From Actinomycetota bacterium (GTDB lineage Bacteria; Actinomycetota; Actinomycetes; Propionibacteriales; Propionibacteriaceae), in the NCBI GenBank assembly GCA_020161015.1, contig JAIUOT010000060.1, positions 1-64,000 on the forward strand: 64,000 nt of DNA, given 5' to 3'. Positions 8,184 to 16,259 of the stretch are shown here, one piece after another. The stretch's first letter is position 1. The number at the start of each line of letters is the position of its first letter. A program made the translations under genes and the position numbers. The notes below the pieces were generated by a model that was not told the origin of the DNA, searched no databases, and saw only the letters and a list, made by a program, of their open reading frames with translations.

Positions 8184-8525
8184 TCACTTGCCTCCTTGGT
8201 GTAGGTGTTCGAGCCGCTCCGACAGGAAGCCCCACGTCCTCCAGAACTCCTCGAGTTCGTCCTTGCCGCGCACGTTCAGCGAGTACACCTTCCGCGGCGG
8301 GCCCTTCTCGGACGGGACCTTCTGCACGTCCACCAGGCCCTTCTGCTCGATCCGCACCAGGACGGCGTAGACCGTGCCCTCGGCGATGTCGGCGAAGCCG
8401 CGCTCGCGCAGCCCGGCGGTGATCTCGTAGCCGTACGCGGGACGCAGCGCCAGGATCGCGAGGACGATGCCCTCCAGGGTGCCCTTGAGCATCTCCGTGA
8501 TCTGCCGCCCCACAGTTCCCTCCAC
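8184..8525 (-). CDS. PadR-family transcriptional regulator
   Basis: A 113-residue protein with the PadR winged helix: LKGTLEGIVLAILALRPAYGYEITAGLRERGFADIAEGTVYAVLVRIEQKGLV, then a wing (KGPPRKVYSLNVRGKDEL) and a C-terminal dimerisation helix. The GTG at 8525 is the only upstream start that keeps the whole first helix. A 26-bp imperfect palindrome sits just upstream at 8534-8559, the expected autoregulatory operator. It heads the exporter operon. Confidence 0.9.
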   Translation of the reverse strand: MEGTVGRQITEMLKGTLEGIVLAILALRPAYGYEITAGLRERGFADIAEGTVYAVLVRIEQKGLVDVQKVPSEKGPPRKVYSLNVRGKDELEEFWRTWGFLSERLEHLHQGGK

Positions 8526-8533
8526 TACTCATT

Positions 8534-8559
8534 GTCACTAGCTACCGGTAGATAGTAAC
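8534..8559. promoter_or_regulatory. PadR operator candidate
   Basis: A 26-bp inverted repeat centred on the perfect palindrome CTACCGGTAG (8542-8551), flanked by ACTA/TAGT and GT/AC, with only three mismatched position pairs. It lies 9 bp upstream of the padR start codon and should cover the promoter, fitting autorepression. Confidence 0.72.
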
Positions 8560-8997
8560 ACTGAATAGCCCGGCCGCAAGCCCCCGGTGCACGATGGCCC
8601 CAGCGACGCCTGACCCACCCGTCCCGAACGAGCACAGACCCGTCACGAGCACCCGATGCGCGGCCTCCCCTCGCGGGCTGGTAGGCTGGGTCTTCGCACC
8701 TCGAGTGCCCACTGTCCAGTTCGAGCAGCCACCACGGCGTCACGCCACCGGGTTCGTCTCCTACACCGATGGCTGACTTCTCTCGAACAGCCCCGCACCT
8801 GCCGATCCGGCAGCCACCCGTCCGCAACAGAAACGACGTCCATCACCGCTGCACCCCGCGTACCCGACGCCCTCCGGCGTCCGGCGACTCGCGCCCCCGC
8901 ATGTCGGGCGGACGTCCCCCCACAGCCCCACGTCGGCAGTTCCGGCGTGGTCACCAGGGCCACAATCCGTGGCCCGAGAACACGAAGGAAAGACGAC
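8560..8997. other. 438-bp gap upstream of cold-shock gene
   Basis: No open frame here has plausible coding character. The stretch lies between the leftward padR promoter and the rightward cold-shock gene, so it must contain both promoters. Cold-shock mRNAs in other bacteria often carry long structured 5' leaders, and this could be one; I could not define a structure by eye. Confidence 0.4.
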
Positions 8998-9201
8998 ATG
9001 GCCACTGGCACTGTCAAATGGTTCAACTCCGACAAGGGCTTTGGCTTCATCGCCCCGTCCGACGGCTCCGCGGATGTCTTCGCGCACTTCAGCGCCATCG
9101 CCGGCTCCGGCCGTCGCGACCTCTACGAGGGCCAGCAGGTCGAATTCGACACCGAGCGCGGCCAGAAGGGCCTCCAGGCCACCAACATCCGCGCCCTCTG
9201 A
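8998..9201 (+). CDS. csp: Cold-shock protein
   Basis: A 67-residue single cold-shock domain. The RNA-binding motifs RNP1 (KGFGFI, residues 16-21) and RNP2 (VFAHF) are intact, with the usual [17 protein letters not shown] start and the C-terminal [20 protein letters not shown]. Members bind single-stranded nucleic acid and act as RNA chaperones. GAAGGAAAG precedes the ATG at 8998. Monocistronic, convergent with the arsenic gene at 9307. Confidence 0.97.
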   Translation: MATGTVKWFNSDKGFGFIAPSDGSADVFAHFSAIAGSGRRDLYEGQQVEFDTERGQKGLQATNIRAL

Positions 9202-9306
9202 GGCGCACCGGGAGCGGGCCACGCGGTTGACGCCGGCCCGCCCCTCGGACGGGATCCCCGCCGCGCCCACGCCGGGCCGGTCAGGGGAACCCCGGCCGAC
9301 GCACGC

Positions 9307-9963
9307 TCACAGCCCGACCGACGCCGCCAACAGCCGGACGCGCCGCTCGACGTCGTCACGGATGCGACGCACCCCGTCGAGATCCTCGGCGGCGGGATCG
9401 TCGACCTCCCAGTTCTCGTAGCGCTTGCCGGGGAAGACCGGGCAGGCGTCCCCACACCCCATGCTGACGACGACGTCGGCCGCCCGGACGGTCTCATCCG
9501 TCCACGGCTTGGGGAACTCCCCGGAGATGTCGATGCCTCGCTCGGCCATGGCGGTGACGGCGAGCGGGTTGACCCGCATTCCCGGCTCCGAACCCCCCGA
9601 CCACGCCACGGCGCCGTCTCCGGCGAGTGCCTGGAAGAAGCCGAGCGCCATCTGCGAGCGACCCGCGTTGTGCGTGCAGAGAAAGAGGACCACCGGCCTG
9701 CCGTCGTCGTGCAGCCCCTCCACGCGGGCGAGCGCGTGCAGGCGTTGGCGGGCGAATCTCTCGGCCAGCAGGGGCAGGAACTTGGTGACAGTGGCGCGAT
9801 CGGCGAACTGGTCGAACGAACTGGCAAGGAAGCGCTCGATGGTCTCGGCACCGTAGACGCCGGCGAAGTCCACCGCCAGCCTCGCCGCCGCCTGCCTCAG
9901 TGCCACCCTCTCATCGGGGTGGCGGCTCTCCCAGGTGTGACCCGGCATCGGGTGGAGCGTCAT
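9307..9963 (-). CDS. Arsenate reductase with N-terminal helical domain
   Basis: A 218-residue protein. Residues 1-85 form a helical domain (three-helix-bundle type, HPDERVALRQAAARLAVDF); residues 92-218 form a low-molecular-weight phosphatase-fold arsenate reductase with nucleophile C96 in FLCTHNAGRS, and a second cysteine pair in SMGCGDACPVFPGKRY. Actinobacterial enzymes of this type use mycothiol and mycoredoxin or thioredoxin; the cysteine arrangement here does not settle which. The ATG at 9963 overlaps the upstream ArsR fusion gene by 4 bp, confirming the start and an operon. Confidence 0.88.
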   Translation of the reverse strand: MTLHPMPGHTWESRHPDERVALRQAAARLAVDFAGVYGAETIERFLASSFDQFADRATVTKFLPLLAERFARQRLHALARVEGLHDDGRPVVLFLCTHNAGRSQMALGFFQALAGDGAVAWSGGSEPGMRVNPLAVTAMAERGIDISGEFPKPWTDETVRAADVVVSMGCGDACPVFPGKRYENWEVDDPAAEDLDGVRRIRDDVERRVRLLAASVGL

Positions 9964-10628
9964 GGCCGTTCTGCTTCCATGCTCGCCGCCAGGCCATCCA
10001 CCCGACTGGTGAGGTCCTGGTAGGCGGCCTCGAACGCCGCCATGTCACCCGAGCGCGCCGGATCGGGGACCGACCAGTGGAGGTCTGCGGCCACGAACTC
10101 CTCGTAGGCGAGATCGCACACCGCGACCACCAGCTCGGAGCCGTCCAGGACCTCCGCGACGAGCTTGGCCCTGGCCGCGCTGAGGTCGAGACCGTGGCGA
10201 CGCCCGGCCGCGATCGCGCGCGGGTGAACCTGGGGAGCCGGCCGCGTCCCCCCGCTGACGGCCGGTACGTCGCTGATCGTGCGCCAGTAGTGCTCCGCCA
10301 GTTGCGAGCGCGCCGAGTTCTGCGAGCACACGAAGGCCACGCGGCGCGGACGGGCGAGGTGGGGAACCCCGACGAGGTCGTCGCAGGTCCTGGTGCGCCG
10401 CACGTAGGTCCGCCGCCCGTCACCCTCCGACCGTCGCCGGGCGACCAGACCGGCCTCCTCCAGCACGCGCAAGTGGTGCGCGAGCAGGTTGGTGGGCAGG
10501 TCGAGCCGTGCGGCGAGGTCACCCGAGGCCAGGTCGTCGTGCGCGAGGAGGTCGACGATCGCGAGCCGCGACGGGTCGCCCAGCGCCGCGTACGCCCGTG
10601 CCCGGGCTTCGAGTCCTCTGGTTGACAT
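9960..10628 (-). CDS. ArsR-type regulator fused to LMW-phosphatase/arsenate-reductase domain
   Basis: A 222-residue two-domain protein. Residues 10-85 are an ArsR winged helix (ALGDPSRLAIVDLLAHDDLASGDLAARLDLPTNLLAHHLRVLEEAGLV). Residues 95-222 have the LMW-phosphatase P-loop VCSQNSARSQLAE with C101. The later cysteine pair typical of arsenate reductases (MGCGDxC) is missing; only a single C occurs in VVAVCDLAYEE, so the catalytic domain may sense rather than reduce. GGAGGTG lies 8 nt upstream of the ATG at 10628. It is divergent from a free-standing ArsC, with candidate operators between them. Confidence 0.87.
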   Translation of the reverse strand: MSTRGLEARARAYAALGDPSRLAIVDLLAHDDLASGDLAARLDLPTNLLAHHLRVLEEAGLVARRRSEGDGRRTYVRRTRTCDDLVGVPHLARPRRVAFVCSQNSARSQLAEHYWRTISDVPAVSGGTRPAPQVHPRAIAAGRRHGLDLSAARAKLVAEVLDGSELVVAVCDLAYEEFVAADLHWSVPDPARSGDMAAFEAAYQDLTSRVDGLAASMEAERP

Positions 10629-10649
10629 CCGACAGTCACCTCCATGACG

Positions 10650-10671
10650 ATTGAGTCAATAGTAACTGACT
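10650..10671. promoter_or_regulatory. ArsR-type operator between divergent ars genes
   Basis: ATTGAGTCAAT (10650-10660) is a perfect palindrome around a central G, and its AGTCA half is repeated inverted as TGACT at 10667-10671. The AT-rich patch lies 22 bp upstream of the ArsR-fusion start and 39 bp upstream of the divergent arsC, so it probably holds both promoters and their operator. Confidence 0.55.
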
Positions 10672-10710
10672 GATCGTTCCCGTCAAGCGCGGGGCGGAAG
10701 GAGAACCCAC

Positions 10711-11115
10711 ATGCCGAAGCCGACCGTCCTGTTCGTCTGCGTGCACAACGCGGGCCGTTCCCAGATGGCCGCCGGCTACCTGCGCCACCTGGGTGGCGGC
10801 CGGGTGGACGTGCTGTCCGCCGGATCCGCCCCGGCCGGGTCGATCAATCCGGTCGCGGTCCAGGCGATGGCGGAGGAGGGCATCGACATCGCCGCCGAGC
10901 AGCCGAAGATCCTGACCACCGACGCGGTGAAGACCTCCGACGTCGTGATCACGATGGGGTGCGGTGACACCTGCCCGTTCTACCCGGGCAAGCGGTACGA
11001 GGACTGGGTGCTGGACGATCCCGCGGGGCAGGGCATCGAGTCCGTCCGGCCGATCAGGGACGAGATCCGCCGGCGGGTGGAGGCACTTCTGGCGGAGTTG
11101 CTCCCCGCGGCCTGA
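10711..11115 (+). CDS. arsC: Arsenate reductase (LMW-phosphatase fold)
   Basis: A 134-residue enzyme with the P-loop VCVHNAGRSQ (nucleophile C10, R16) and resolving cysteines C84 and C88 in MGCGDTCPFYPGKRY, followed by DPAGQ. This is the complete thioredoxin-type or mycothiol-type arsenate reductase pattern: it reduces arsenate to arsenite for export. GGAAGGAG lies upstream of the ATG at 10711. The arsR gene begins 20 bp after its stop. Confidence 0.93.
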   Translation: MPKPTVLFVCVHNAGRSQMAAGYLRHLGGGRVDVLSAGSAPAGSINPVAVQAMAEEGIDIAAEQPKILTTDAVKTSDVVITMGCGDTCPFYPGKRYEDWVLDDPAGQGIESVRPIRDEIRRRVEALLAELLPAA

Positions 11116-11123
11116 TCGGGTCT

Positions 11124-11162
11124 ACACTTCAACCGTGCTTGATTCAAGACCGGTTGAAGTGT
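11124..11162. promoter_or_regulatory. Nested ArsR operator overlapping arsR start
   Basis: ACACTTCAACCG (11124-11135) and CGGTTGAAGTGT (11151-11162) are perfect 12-bp inverted arms. Between them sits a second palindrome, CTTGATTCAAG (11138-11148). The GTG start of arsR (11135) lies inside it, so binding would block both transcription and any leaderless start. Confidence 0.72.
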
Positions 11163-11473
11163 CTACGACCCTTCTCTCCGCGGTCGCCGACCCGATCCGC
11201 TGGCAGCTGATCGCCCAGCTGTCGCAGGAGGAGAGCCGCTGCGTGTGCCGGTTCCGCACCGAGCCGGAGATCCCCGCGAACCTGCTCAGCTACCACCTGA
11301 AGGTGCTGCGCGAAGCCGGCCTGGTCGTCGGGACCCGGCGGGGACGCTGGATCGACTACCGCCTCACCGACGACGCGCTCGACCGGCTGCACGCCGCGCT
11401 CCCCGTCCCCGGAAGCCGGGCGTGCGGCTGCGCGGTCGATCCCGAGCCGGCACTGGCGGGTACCCGCCCGTGA
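11135..11473 (+). CDS. arsR: ArsR-family metalloregulator
   Basis: A 112-residue ArsR/SmtB protein: ADPIRWQLIAQLSQEESRCVCRF, recognition region PANLLSYHLKVLREAGLVVGTRRGRW, wing, and a C-terminal CGC motif. C36 and C38 in RCVCRF, with the C-terminal cysteines near residue 95, are candidate As(III) ligands. GTG 11135 lies within a palindromic operator and has no Shine-Dalgarno; GTG 11159 (VSTTLLSAV) is the alternative start. Its stop overlaps the permease GTG by 4 bp, so arsC-arsR-permease-thioredoxin reads as one operon under its own control. Confidence 0.9.
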   Translation: MLDSRPVEVSTTLLSAVADPIRWQLIAQLSQEESRCVCRFRTEPEIPANLLSYHLKVLREAGLVVGTRRGRWIDYRLTDDALDRLHAALPVPGSRACGCAVDPEPALAGTRP

Positions 11474-12516
11474 CCACCCAGACCGGCCCCCACCGGACCG
11501 CCACCCGGCGCTGGGCCCTCCTGGGCGCAGCCACCGCCGGCTGGGTCGCGGCCTACGCACTGAACGAGGTGGCCTGGACCTGGCTCTACGGGACGGCGCT
11601 CGCGCTCGACATCACCGCCGGCTGGCCGTCGATGCTGCACTTCTTCAGCTACGACACCGTCAAGATCACCCTGCTGCTGGCCGGGATCATCTTCGTGGTC
11701 ACGGTGCTGCGCTCCTTCATGAGCATCGAGCGCACCCGGGCCCTGCTGGGCGGACGGCGCGAGGGCGTCGGCAACGTGCTGGCCGCGGCGCTGGGGGTGG
11801 TCACGCCGTTCTGCTCGTGCAGCGCCGTCCCCGCCTTCATCGGGTTCGTCGCCTCCGGCATACCGCTCGGGGTAACGATGAGTTTCCTGATCGCCAGCCC
11901 GCTGGTCAACGAGGTCGCGATCGCCCTGCTGCTCGGCCTGTTCGGGATCGGCCCCACCCTGCTCTACGTCGGCGCCGGGCTGGTCATCGCGATCGTGGCC
12001 GGCATGGTCATCGGCCGGCTGCGCCTGGAGGGCCAGGTGGAAGGGTTCGTCTACGAGACCAGGCTTCGCGGCCAGGTCGTCGACTCCACCGCGGGGCTGA
12101 CGTGGGACGACCGGCTCGCCATGGGACGGGAGGAGGTCGCCTCGATCCTGCGGAAGATCTGGCCCTACCTGCTCGTCGGCATCGGCCTCGGCGCGGTCAT
12201 CCACGGCTGGGCGCCGGCGGACTTCTTCGCCCGCTGGGCCGGGCCGGACAACCCGTTCGCCGTGCTCGTCGCAGTGGGGATCGGGGTCCCGCTGTACTCC
12301 AACGCCGCCGGCGTCCTGCCGCTGGTGGACGCCCTGTACGCCAAGGGCATGCCGATGGGCACCCTGCTGGCGTTCATGATGGCCACCGTCGCGCTCAGCC
12401 TGCCCGAGATGATCCTGCTGCGCCGCGTCCTCAAGCCCCGCCTGATCGCCACCTTCGCCGGTGTCACCGCCCTCGGCATCATCGCCGTCGGCTACCTGTT
12501 CAACGCCATCCTCTAG
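11470..12516 (+). CDS. ArsP/DUF318-type permease (COG0701)
   Basis: A 348-residue protein with about eight hydrophobic segments in two repeats. The family hallmark FCSCSAVPAFIGFVASGIPLGVTMSFLIASPLVNE marks the first repeat, and GVPLYSNAAGVLPLVDALYAKGMPMGTLLAFMMATVALSLPEMILLRRVL the second. Family members export trivalent organoarsenicals or arsenite; the context (arsC, arsR) supports arsenite or organoarsenical efflux. The GTG at 11470 overlaps arsR by 4 bp. The cysteines of FCSCS may pair with the next gene's CxxC protein. Confidence 0.9.
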   Translation: MTTQTGPHRTATRRWALLGAATAGWVAAYALNEVAWTWLYGTALALDITAGWPSMLHFFSYDTVKITLLLAGIIFVVTVLRSFMSIERTRALLGGRREGVGNVLAAALGVVTPFCSCSAVPAFIGFVASGIPLGVTMSFLIASPLVNEVAIALLLGLFGIGPTLLYVGAGLVIAIVAGMVIGRLRLEGQVEGFVYETRLRGQVVDSTAGLTWDDRLAMGREEVASILRKIWPYLLVGIGLGAVIHGWAPADFFARWAGPDNPFAVLVAVGIGVPLYSNAAGVLPLVDALYAKGMPMGTLLAFMMATVALSLPEMILLRRVLKPRLIATFAGVTALGIIAVGYLFNAIL

Positions 12517-12529
12517 AAAGCGAACGACC

Positions 12530-12766
12530 ATGCACGTCAAGATCCTCGGCTCCGGCTGCGCCAACTGCGTCAACCTCGAGAAGGCCACCCGCCAGGCCGT
12601 CGAGGAACTCGGCCTCGAGGCCACCTTCGAGAAGGTCACCGACTACGCCGACATCGCCGCCTACGGCATCATGCGCACCCCCGGGCTCGTCGTCGACGAG
12701 CAGGTCCTGCTGTCCGGACGCGTCCCCACCTCCGGCCAGGTCAAGGACCTGCTCGCCACGCGCTGA
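12530..12766 (+). CDS. Small thioredoxin-like protein (CxxC)
   Basis: A 78-residue glutaredoxin/thioredoxin-fold protein, MHVKILGSGCANCVNLEKATRQAVEEL, with the redox pair C10/C13 and the cis-proline segment MRTPGLVVDEQVLLSG. Proteins of this mini-thioredoxin group (TM0996-like) are repeatedly found next to COG0701 permeases. It begins 13 bp after the permease stop and is the last gene of the operon. It may reduce permease cysteines or hand over metalloid; neither is shown by sequence. Confidence 0.9.
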   Translation: MHVKILGSGCANCVNLEKATRQAVEELGLEATFEKVTDYADIAAYGIMRTPGLVVDEQVLLSGRVPTSGQVKDLLATR

Positions 12767-12778
12767 CCGAGCCCCGGC

Positions 12779-12794
12779 CCTCCCCGGCGGGAGG
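12779..12794. terminator. Weak bidirectional hairpin between convergent genes
   Basis: CCTCCC (12779-12784) and GGGAGG (12789-12794) enclose a 4-nt loop, in the 43-bp gap between the end of the arsenic operon and the end of the rhodanese gene. No T run follows on either side. Confidence 0.4.
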
Positions 12795-12809
12795 CGGGAG
12801 CCGGTGAGC

Positions 12810-13148
12810 TCAGACGATCGCGCCGGGACGCCCGTCGTCCGCGACGACCGGGCCGCCGGCGTCCCGCCAGGCACCCATGCCGCCGCTGACCGCGAACGCC
12901 TCGACGCCGCGGCGACGCAGCAGGCCGGTGGCCGAGGCCGCCCGGCTCCCGCTGCGGCACAGCACCACGACCGGACGGCCGTGCCATGGCGTCGCCTCCA
13001 GCGCGAGGTGGCCCAGCGGCAGGTGCCGGGCCTGCGGCGCGTGGCCGGCTCGCCATTCGTCGGGTTCGCGGACGTCGAGCACCTGCGCGCCGCCCGAGGC
13101 GAGGCGCAGCGCATGGCGGGCGGTGACTTCAGGGGCGGTGTCGCTCAC
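12810..13148 (-). CDS. Rhodanese-domain sulfurtransferase
   Basis: A 112-residue single-domain rhodanese with the CH2A motif VLDVREPDEWRAGHAPQARHLPLG and active-site loop VVVLCRSGSRA; C64 is the persulfide-carrying cysteine. Such proteins move sulfane sulfur. The GTG at 13148 is preceded by GGAGGAAC. It is divergent from a class-V aminotransferase operon over a CsoR/CstR-type palindrome, which ties it to persulfide or copper-responsive control. Confidence 0.92.
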   Translation of the reverse strand: MSDTAPEVTARHALRLASGGAQVLDVREPDEWRAGHAPQARHLPLGHLALEATPWHGRPVVVLCRSGSRAASATGLLRRRGVEAFAVSGGMGAWRDAGGPVVADDGRPGAIV

Positions 13149-13182
13149 TCGTTCCTCCAGGGTCTTGACGGTTCGCTGTCAC

Positions 13183-13200
13183 TATACCCCCCGGGGTATA
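13183..13200. promoter_or_regulatory. CsoR/CstR-type operator
   Basis: TATACCCC-CC-GGGGTATA (13183-13200) has 8-bp arms and the G/C tract flanked by TA that characterises CsoR-family operators. It lies between the divergent rhodanese (start 13148) and the 13213 gene, with an AT-rich TATATA that probably forms the rightward -10. No CsoR/CstR gene is encoded in the window, so the regulator must be elsewhere. Confidence 0.7.
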
Positions 13201-13212
13201 TAGGATGGCGGG

Positions 13213-13656
13213 GTGATGTCCTCCGAGCCGCTCCCCCGGCCTGCCCCCGGCGCGCGGTCCGCGCCCCCGGGGTCGGCGGCGTCCGACGCGCTGGAGCGAC
13301 TGGTCGAGGACGCGCTGGCGCAGCTCCAGCAGGCGTCCACCGGCCCGAGCCTGTGCGAGGCCGGCCGGTCCCGCACGCCGGTGCCGTCGGCCAAGTTCGC
13401 AGAGGGACGCCTCGCCGCCCTGCGCCAGGTGCGGCGGCTCGCCGGCGCCGCCGGCCCGGCGGCGAGCATCGAGCAGGTGCGCGCGGAGTGGTCGGCCGAC
13501 CTCGCCCGACGGCGGGAGAGCGGTGCCGGGCCGGACTGGATCGCGTACCGGGAGGGCGGGCTCGCCGGCCTGGCCGACCTGGCCGGCACCGGCGGGGGGT
13601 CCGACGACGGCACGCGGCCCGCGGCGGCCCTTCGCGGGTGGGAGGATGAGGCATGA
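13213..13656 (+). CDS. Hypothetical protein upstream of class-V aminotransferase
   Basis: A 147-residue protein of unknown family. The first 25 residues are Pro/Ala-rich; residues 25-120 look helical ([49 protein letters not shown]); one cysteine (SLCEAG). GTG 13213 or ATG 13216 could start it; there is no Shine-Dalgarno, and the operator-covered promoter is only about 13 bp away, suggesting a leaderless message. Its stop overlaps the next gene as ATGA, so the two proteins are probably made together. Confidence 0.65.
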   Translation: MMSSEPLPRPAPGARSAPPGSAASDALERLVEDALAQLQQASTGPSLCEAGRSRTPVPSAKFAEGRLAALRQVRRLAGAAGPAASIEQVRAEWSADLARRRESGAGPDWIAYREGGLAGLADLAGTGGGSDDGTRPAAALRGWEDEA

Positions 13657-15380
13657 GCGCCGTCGGGTCCCCCACCGACCCCGGCGCGCTCCCGGCGACG
13701 GCCCGTGGCCAGGCCCTCGTCGAGCGCATCCGCAGCGGGGTGATCGGGGACGACCAGGTGATGCCCGGCCCCTACGGGCCCCGGCGCGTCACCTACGCCG
13801 ACTACACGGCGTCGGGACGGAGCCTGGACTTCATCGAGGACTTCATCCGCACCGAAGTCCTCCCCCGGTACGCGAACACCCACACCGAGGCCAGCGGCAC
13901 CGGGCTGCAGACCACGCGGCTCCGCGAGGACGCCCGCCGGATCATCCGCGACGCCGTGGGCGGGGACGAGCACACCGCGGTGATCTTCACCGGGGCCGGC
14001 TCGACGGCCGCCATCAACAAGCTCATCGGCATCCTCGGGCTGCGGCTGCCGTCCGCCCTGGACGACCGGTTCGGGCTGTCGGGCGCGATCCCTGCCGGGC
14101 AGCGCCCGGTCGTGTTCATCGGCCCCTACGAGCACCATTCGAACGAGCTCCCGTGGCGGGAGTCCGTGGCCGACGTGGTGACCATCCACGAGGACGCCGA
14201 CGGACAGATCGACCGTCGCCACCTCCGCGCGGAGCTCGAGCGCCACGCCGACCGCCCGCTGAAGATCGGCTCGTTCTCCGCGGCGTCCAACGTCACCGGC
14301 ATCACCTCCGACGTGCGCGGCATCGCCGAGCTGCTGCACGCGCACGGCGCGCTGAGCTTCTGGGACTTCGCCGCCTGCGCGCCCTACGTCCGCATCGACG
14401 TGTCCGCCCCCGAGGACCGTCCCGAGGCCTACCTGGACGCGGTGTTCATCTCCCCGCACAAGTTCATCGGCGGCCCCGGCACCCCCGGGGTGCTGGTGGC
14501 CCGCTCCGACCTGCTGGCCAACCGCGTGCCCGACTCCCCCGGCGGCGGCACCGTGGCCTACGTGAACGCGACCGAGCACCGCTACCTCGCCGACCCGGTG
14601 CACCGCGAGGAGGGCGGCACCCCCGCGATCATCGAGTCGATCCGCGCCGGACTGGTCTTCCAGCTGAAGGACGCCGTGGGCGTCGACGTGATCGAGGAGC
14701 GCGAGCGGGCGCTCACGGAACGCGCCATGCGGGTGCTGCGGAGCGAGCCGACGGTGGAGGTCCTCGGGAACCCGGCCGCGCCCCGGCTGTCGATCGCGTC
14801 GTTCGTCATCCGCACGCCGGCCGGGCGCTACCTGCACCACAACTTCGTGGTGGCCCTGCTCAACGACCTGTTCGGCATCCAGGCCCGTGGCGGCTGCTCC
14901 TGCGCCGGCCCGTACGGCCACCGGCTGCTCGGCATCGACCTCGCCCGGTCGCACCGCTACGACGCGGAGATCGCCACCGGCTGCGAGGGCATCAAGCCCG
15001 GCTGGGTGCGCGTGAACTTCAACTACTTCCTCGACGACGAGGTCGCCGACTACGTCGTCGAGGCGATCCGGCTGGTGGCCAGGGACGGGTGGCGCCTGCT
15101 GGGCGACTACCGGTTCGAGCCGGCCACCGGCATGTGGCGCCACAAGCGGGGACGCGGCGAGCCGCCGCTCCGGCTCACCGACGTGGGCTACGCCGGGGAC
15201 GGAACCATGGTGTACCCGCACCACACCGACACCGCGCCGGTGTCGGCGCTGGCCGGCTACCTCGACGAGGCGCGCCGGCTGTTCGCGGAGGCCGGAGACC
15301 CCACTCCCGACACCGCGCACGTCTCGCAGGAGTTCGACGAACTGCTGTGGTTCGAGCTGCCGCCGGCGTGCCTCGCCTGA
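13653..15380 (+). CDS. Class-V aminotransferase-fold protein (cysteine-desulfurase-like)
   Basis: A 575-residue PLP enzyme, longer than SufS/NifS (about 400). The fold is recognisable from [18 protein letters not shown], the PLP-phosphate segment [15 protein letters not shown], the [11 protein letters not shown] segment, and the Schiff-base lysine K270 in [15 protein letters not shown] cysteine-rich loop ([17 protein letters not shown], about residue 415) sits where desulfurases carry their catalytic cysteine. With a divergent rhodanese and a shared CstR-like operator, persulfide production or handling is the best inference; other class-V activities remain possible. Confidence 0.82.
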   Translation: MSAVGSPTDPGALPATARGQALVERIRSGVIGDDQVMPGPYGPRRVTYADYTASGRSLDFIEDFIRTEVLPRYANTHTEASGTGLQTTRLREDARRIIRDAVGGDEHTAVIFTGAGSTAAINKLIGILGLRLPSALDDRFGLSGAIPAGQRPVVFIGPYEHHSNELPWRESVADVVTIHEDADGQIDRRHLRAELERHADRPLKIGSFSAASNVTGITSDVRGIAELLHAHGALSFWDFAACAPYVRIDVSAPEDRPEAYLDAVFISPHKFIGGPGTPGVLVARSDLLANRVPDSPGGGTVAYVNATEHRYLADPVHREEGGTPAIIESIRAGLVFQLKDAVGVDVIEERERALTERAMRVLRSEPTVEVLGNPAAPRLSIASFVIRTPAGRYLHHNFVVALLNDLFGIQARGGCSCAGPYGHRLLGIDLARSHRYDAEIATGCEGIKPGWVRVNFNYFLDDEVADYVVEAIRLVARDGWRLLGDYRFEPATGMWRHKRGRGEPPLRLTDVGYAGDGTMVYPHHTDTAPVSALAGYLDEARRLFAEAGDPTPDTAHVSQEFDELLWFELPPACLA

Positions 15381-15388
15381 CCGTCCCG

Positions 15389-15429
15389 CTTCACACAAGC
15401 TTCACGCGCACCCCCCACGCCGCTTCATC
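15389..15429 (+). promoter_or_regulatory. Response-regulator direct repeats (GCTTCAC boxes)
   Basis: GCTTCAC at 15389-15395 and 15400-15406 are exactly 11 bp apart, with a related GCTTCAT at 15423-15429. The same pair with the same phasing precedes the NapH-like gene at 18134. OmpR/PhoB-type regulators bind 11-bp-phased direct repeats, and one is encoded between these two sites. Confidence 0.7.
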
Positions 15430-15482
15430 GGGCGCTCCTACGGTCGTGCCATCACGGTGGACGACGCTGACAAGGAGTACCC

Positions 15483-16211
15483 ATGACCCTCACCTGGATT
15501 CGGCGGGCCGCGGTGGCGGCCTCTGCGGCGGCACTGGCCCTGCTCGGCTGGACCGGTGTCGCTCAGGCCGCGCCCACCCCCGTCCCCCCTCCCGCGGTGA
15601 CGGCGACGGGGGGCGCCGACGCCGCGCTGGCCGAGAGCCTCACCTCCCTGCGCGAGGAGGAGAAGCTCGCCCGCGACGTGTACACCGCCCTCGCGGCCGC
15701 CCACGACCAGTCCGCGCCGTTCGTGAACATCGCGCGGAGCGAACAGCGCCACTACGACACCGTCGGGCTGCTGCTGTCGCGCTACGGCATCGCCGACCCT
15801 GCCGCCGGCCGCGCTGCCGGCTCCTACGCCGACCCCGACTTCCAGGCGCTCTACGCCTCTCTGGTGGCCACCGGCACAGCGTCGCTCGCCGGCGCGTACG
15901 AGGTGGGCATCACCATCGAGACCACCGACATCGCCGACCTGGAGGCCACGCTCGCCGGGAACCCGCCGGCGGACGTCACGGCGGCGCTGACCACCCTGCT
16001 GAACGGCTCCCGCAACCACCTCGCCGCCTTCACCGCTGCGAAGGACGGGCGCGCGCTCGGCGCCCGGGACGGGCGGGGCATGCGGAACGGCCGCGCAGCC
16101 GGGTCCGCCACCGCCCCCGGGGGTGGCGCGGGCACGGCGTCGGCTCCCGGCCGCGCGGGTGGCCAGCGTCGGGCCGCGACCGATCGTCCCTCGACCTGCC
16201 CGATCCCCTGA
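15483..16211 (+). CDS. Secreted DUF2202 (ferritin-like) protein
   Basis: A 242-residue exported protein. Residues 1-29 are a signal peptide ending AQA. Residues about 40-185 form a DUF2202 domain of four helices with ferritin-like carboxylate motifs: LREEEKLARDVYTAL, SEQRHYDTVGLLLSRYGI, YEVGITIETTDIADLEATL and LNGSRNHLAAF. The final 55 residues are a Gly/Ala/Arg-rich tail. Metal-binding is plausible from the E/ExxH pattern; function unproven. It lies immediately upstream of a two-component system and carries that system's probable binding repeats in its promoter. Confidence 0.85.
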   Translation: MTLTWIRRAAVAASAAALALLGWTGVAQAAPTPVPPPAVTATGGADAALAESLTSLREEEKLARDVYTALAAAHDQSAPFVNIARSEQRHYDTVGLLLSRYGIADPAAGRAAGSYADPDFQALYASLVATGTASLAGAYEVGITIETTDIADLEATLAGNPPADVTAALTTLLNGSRNHLAAFTAAKDGRALGARDGRGMRNGRAAGSATAPGGGAGTASAPGRAGGQRRAATDRPSTCPIP

Positions 16212-16259
16212 CCCCTTCACTGCGCGAGGGACCCTAAGCTGACCGCCAGGAGGAAGCCG

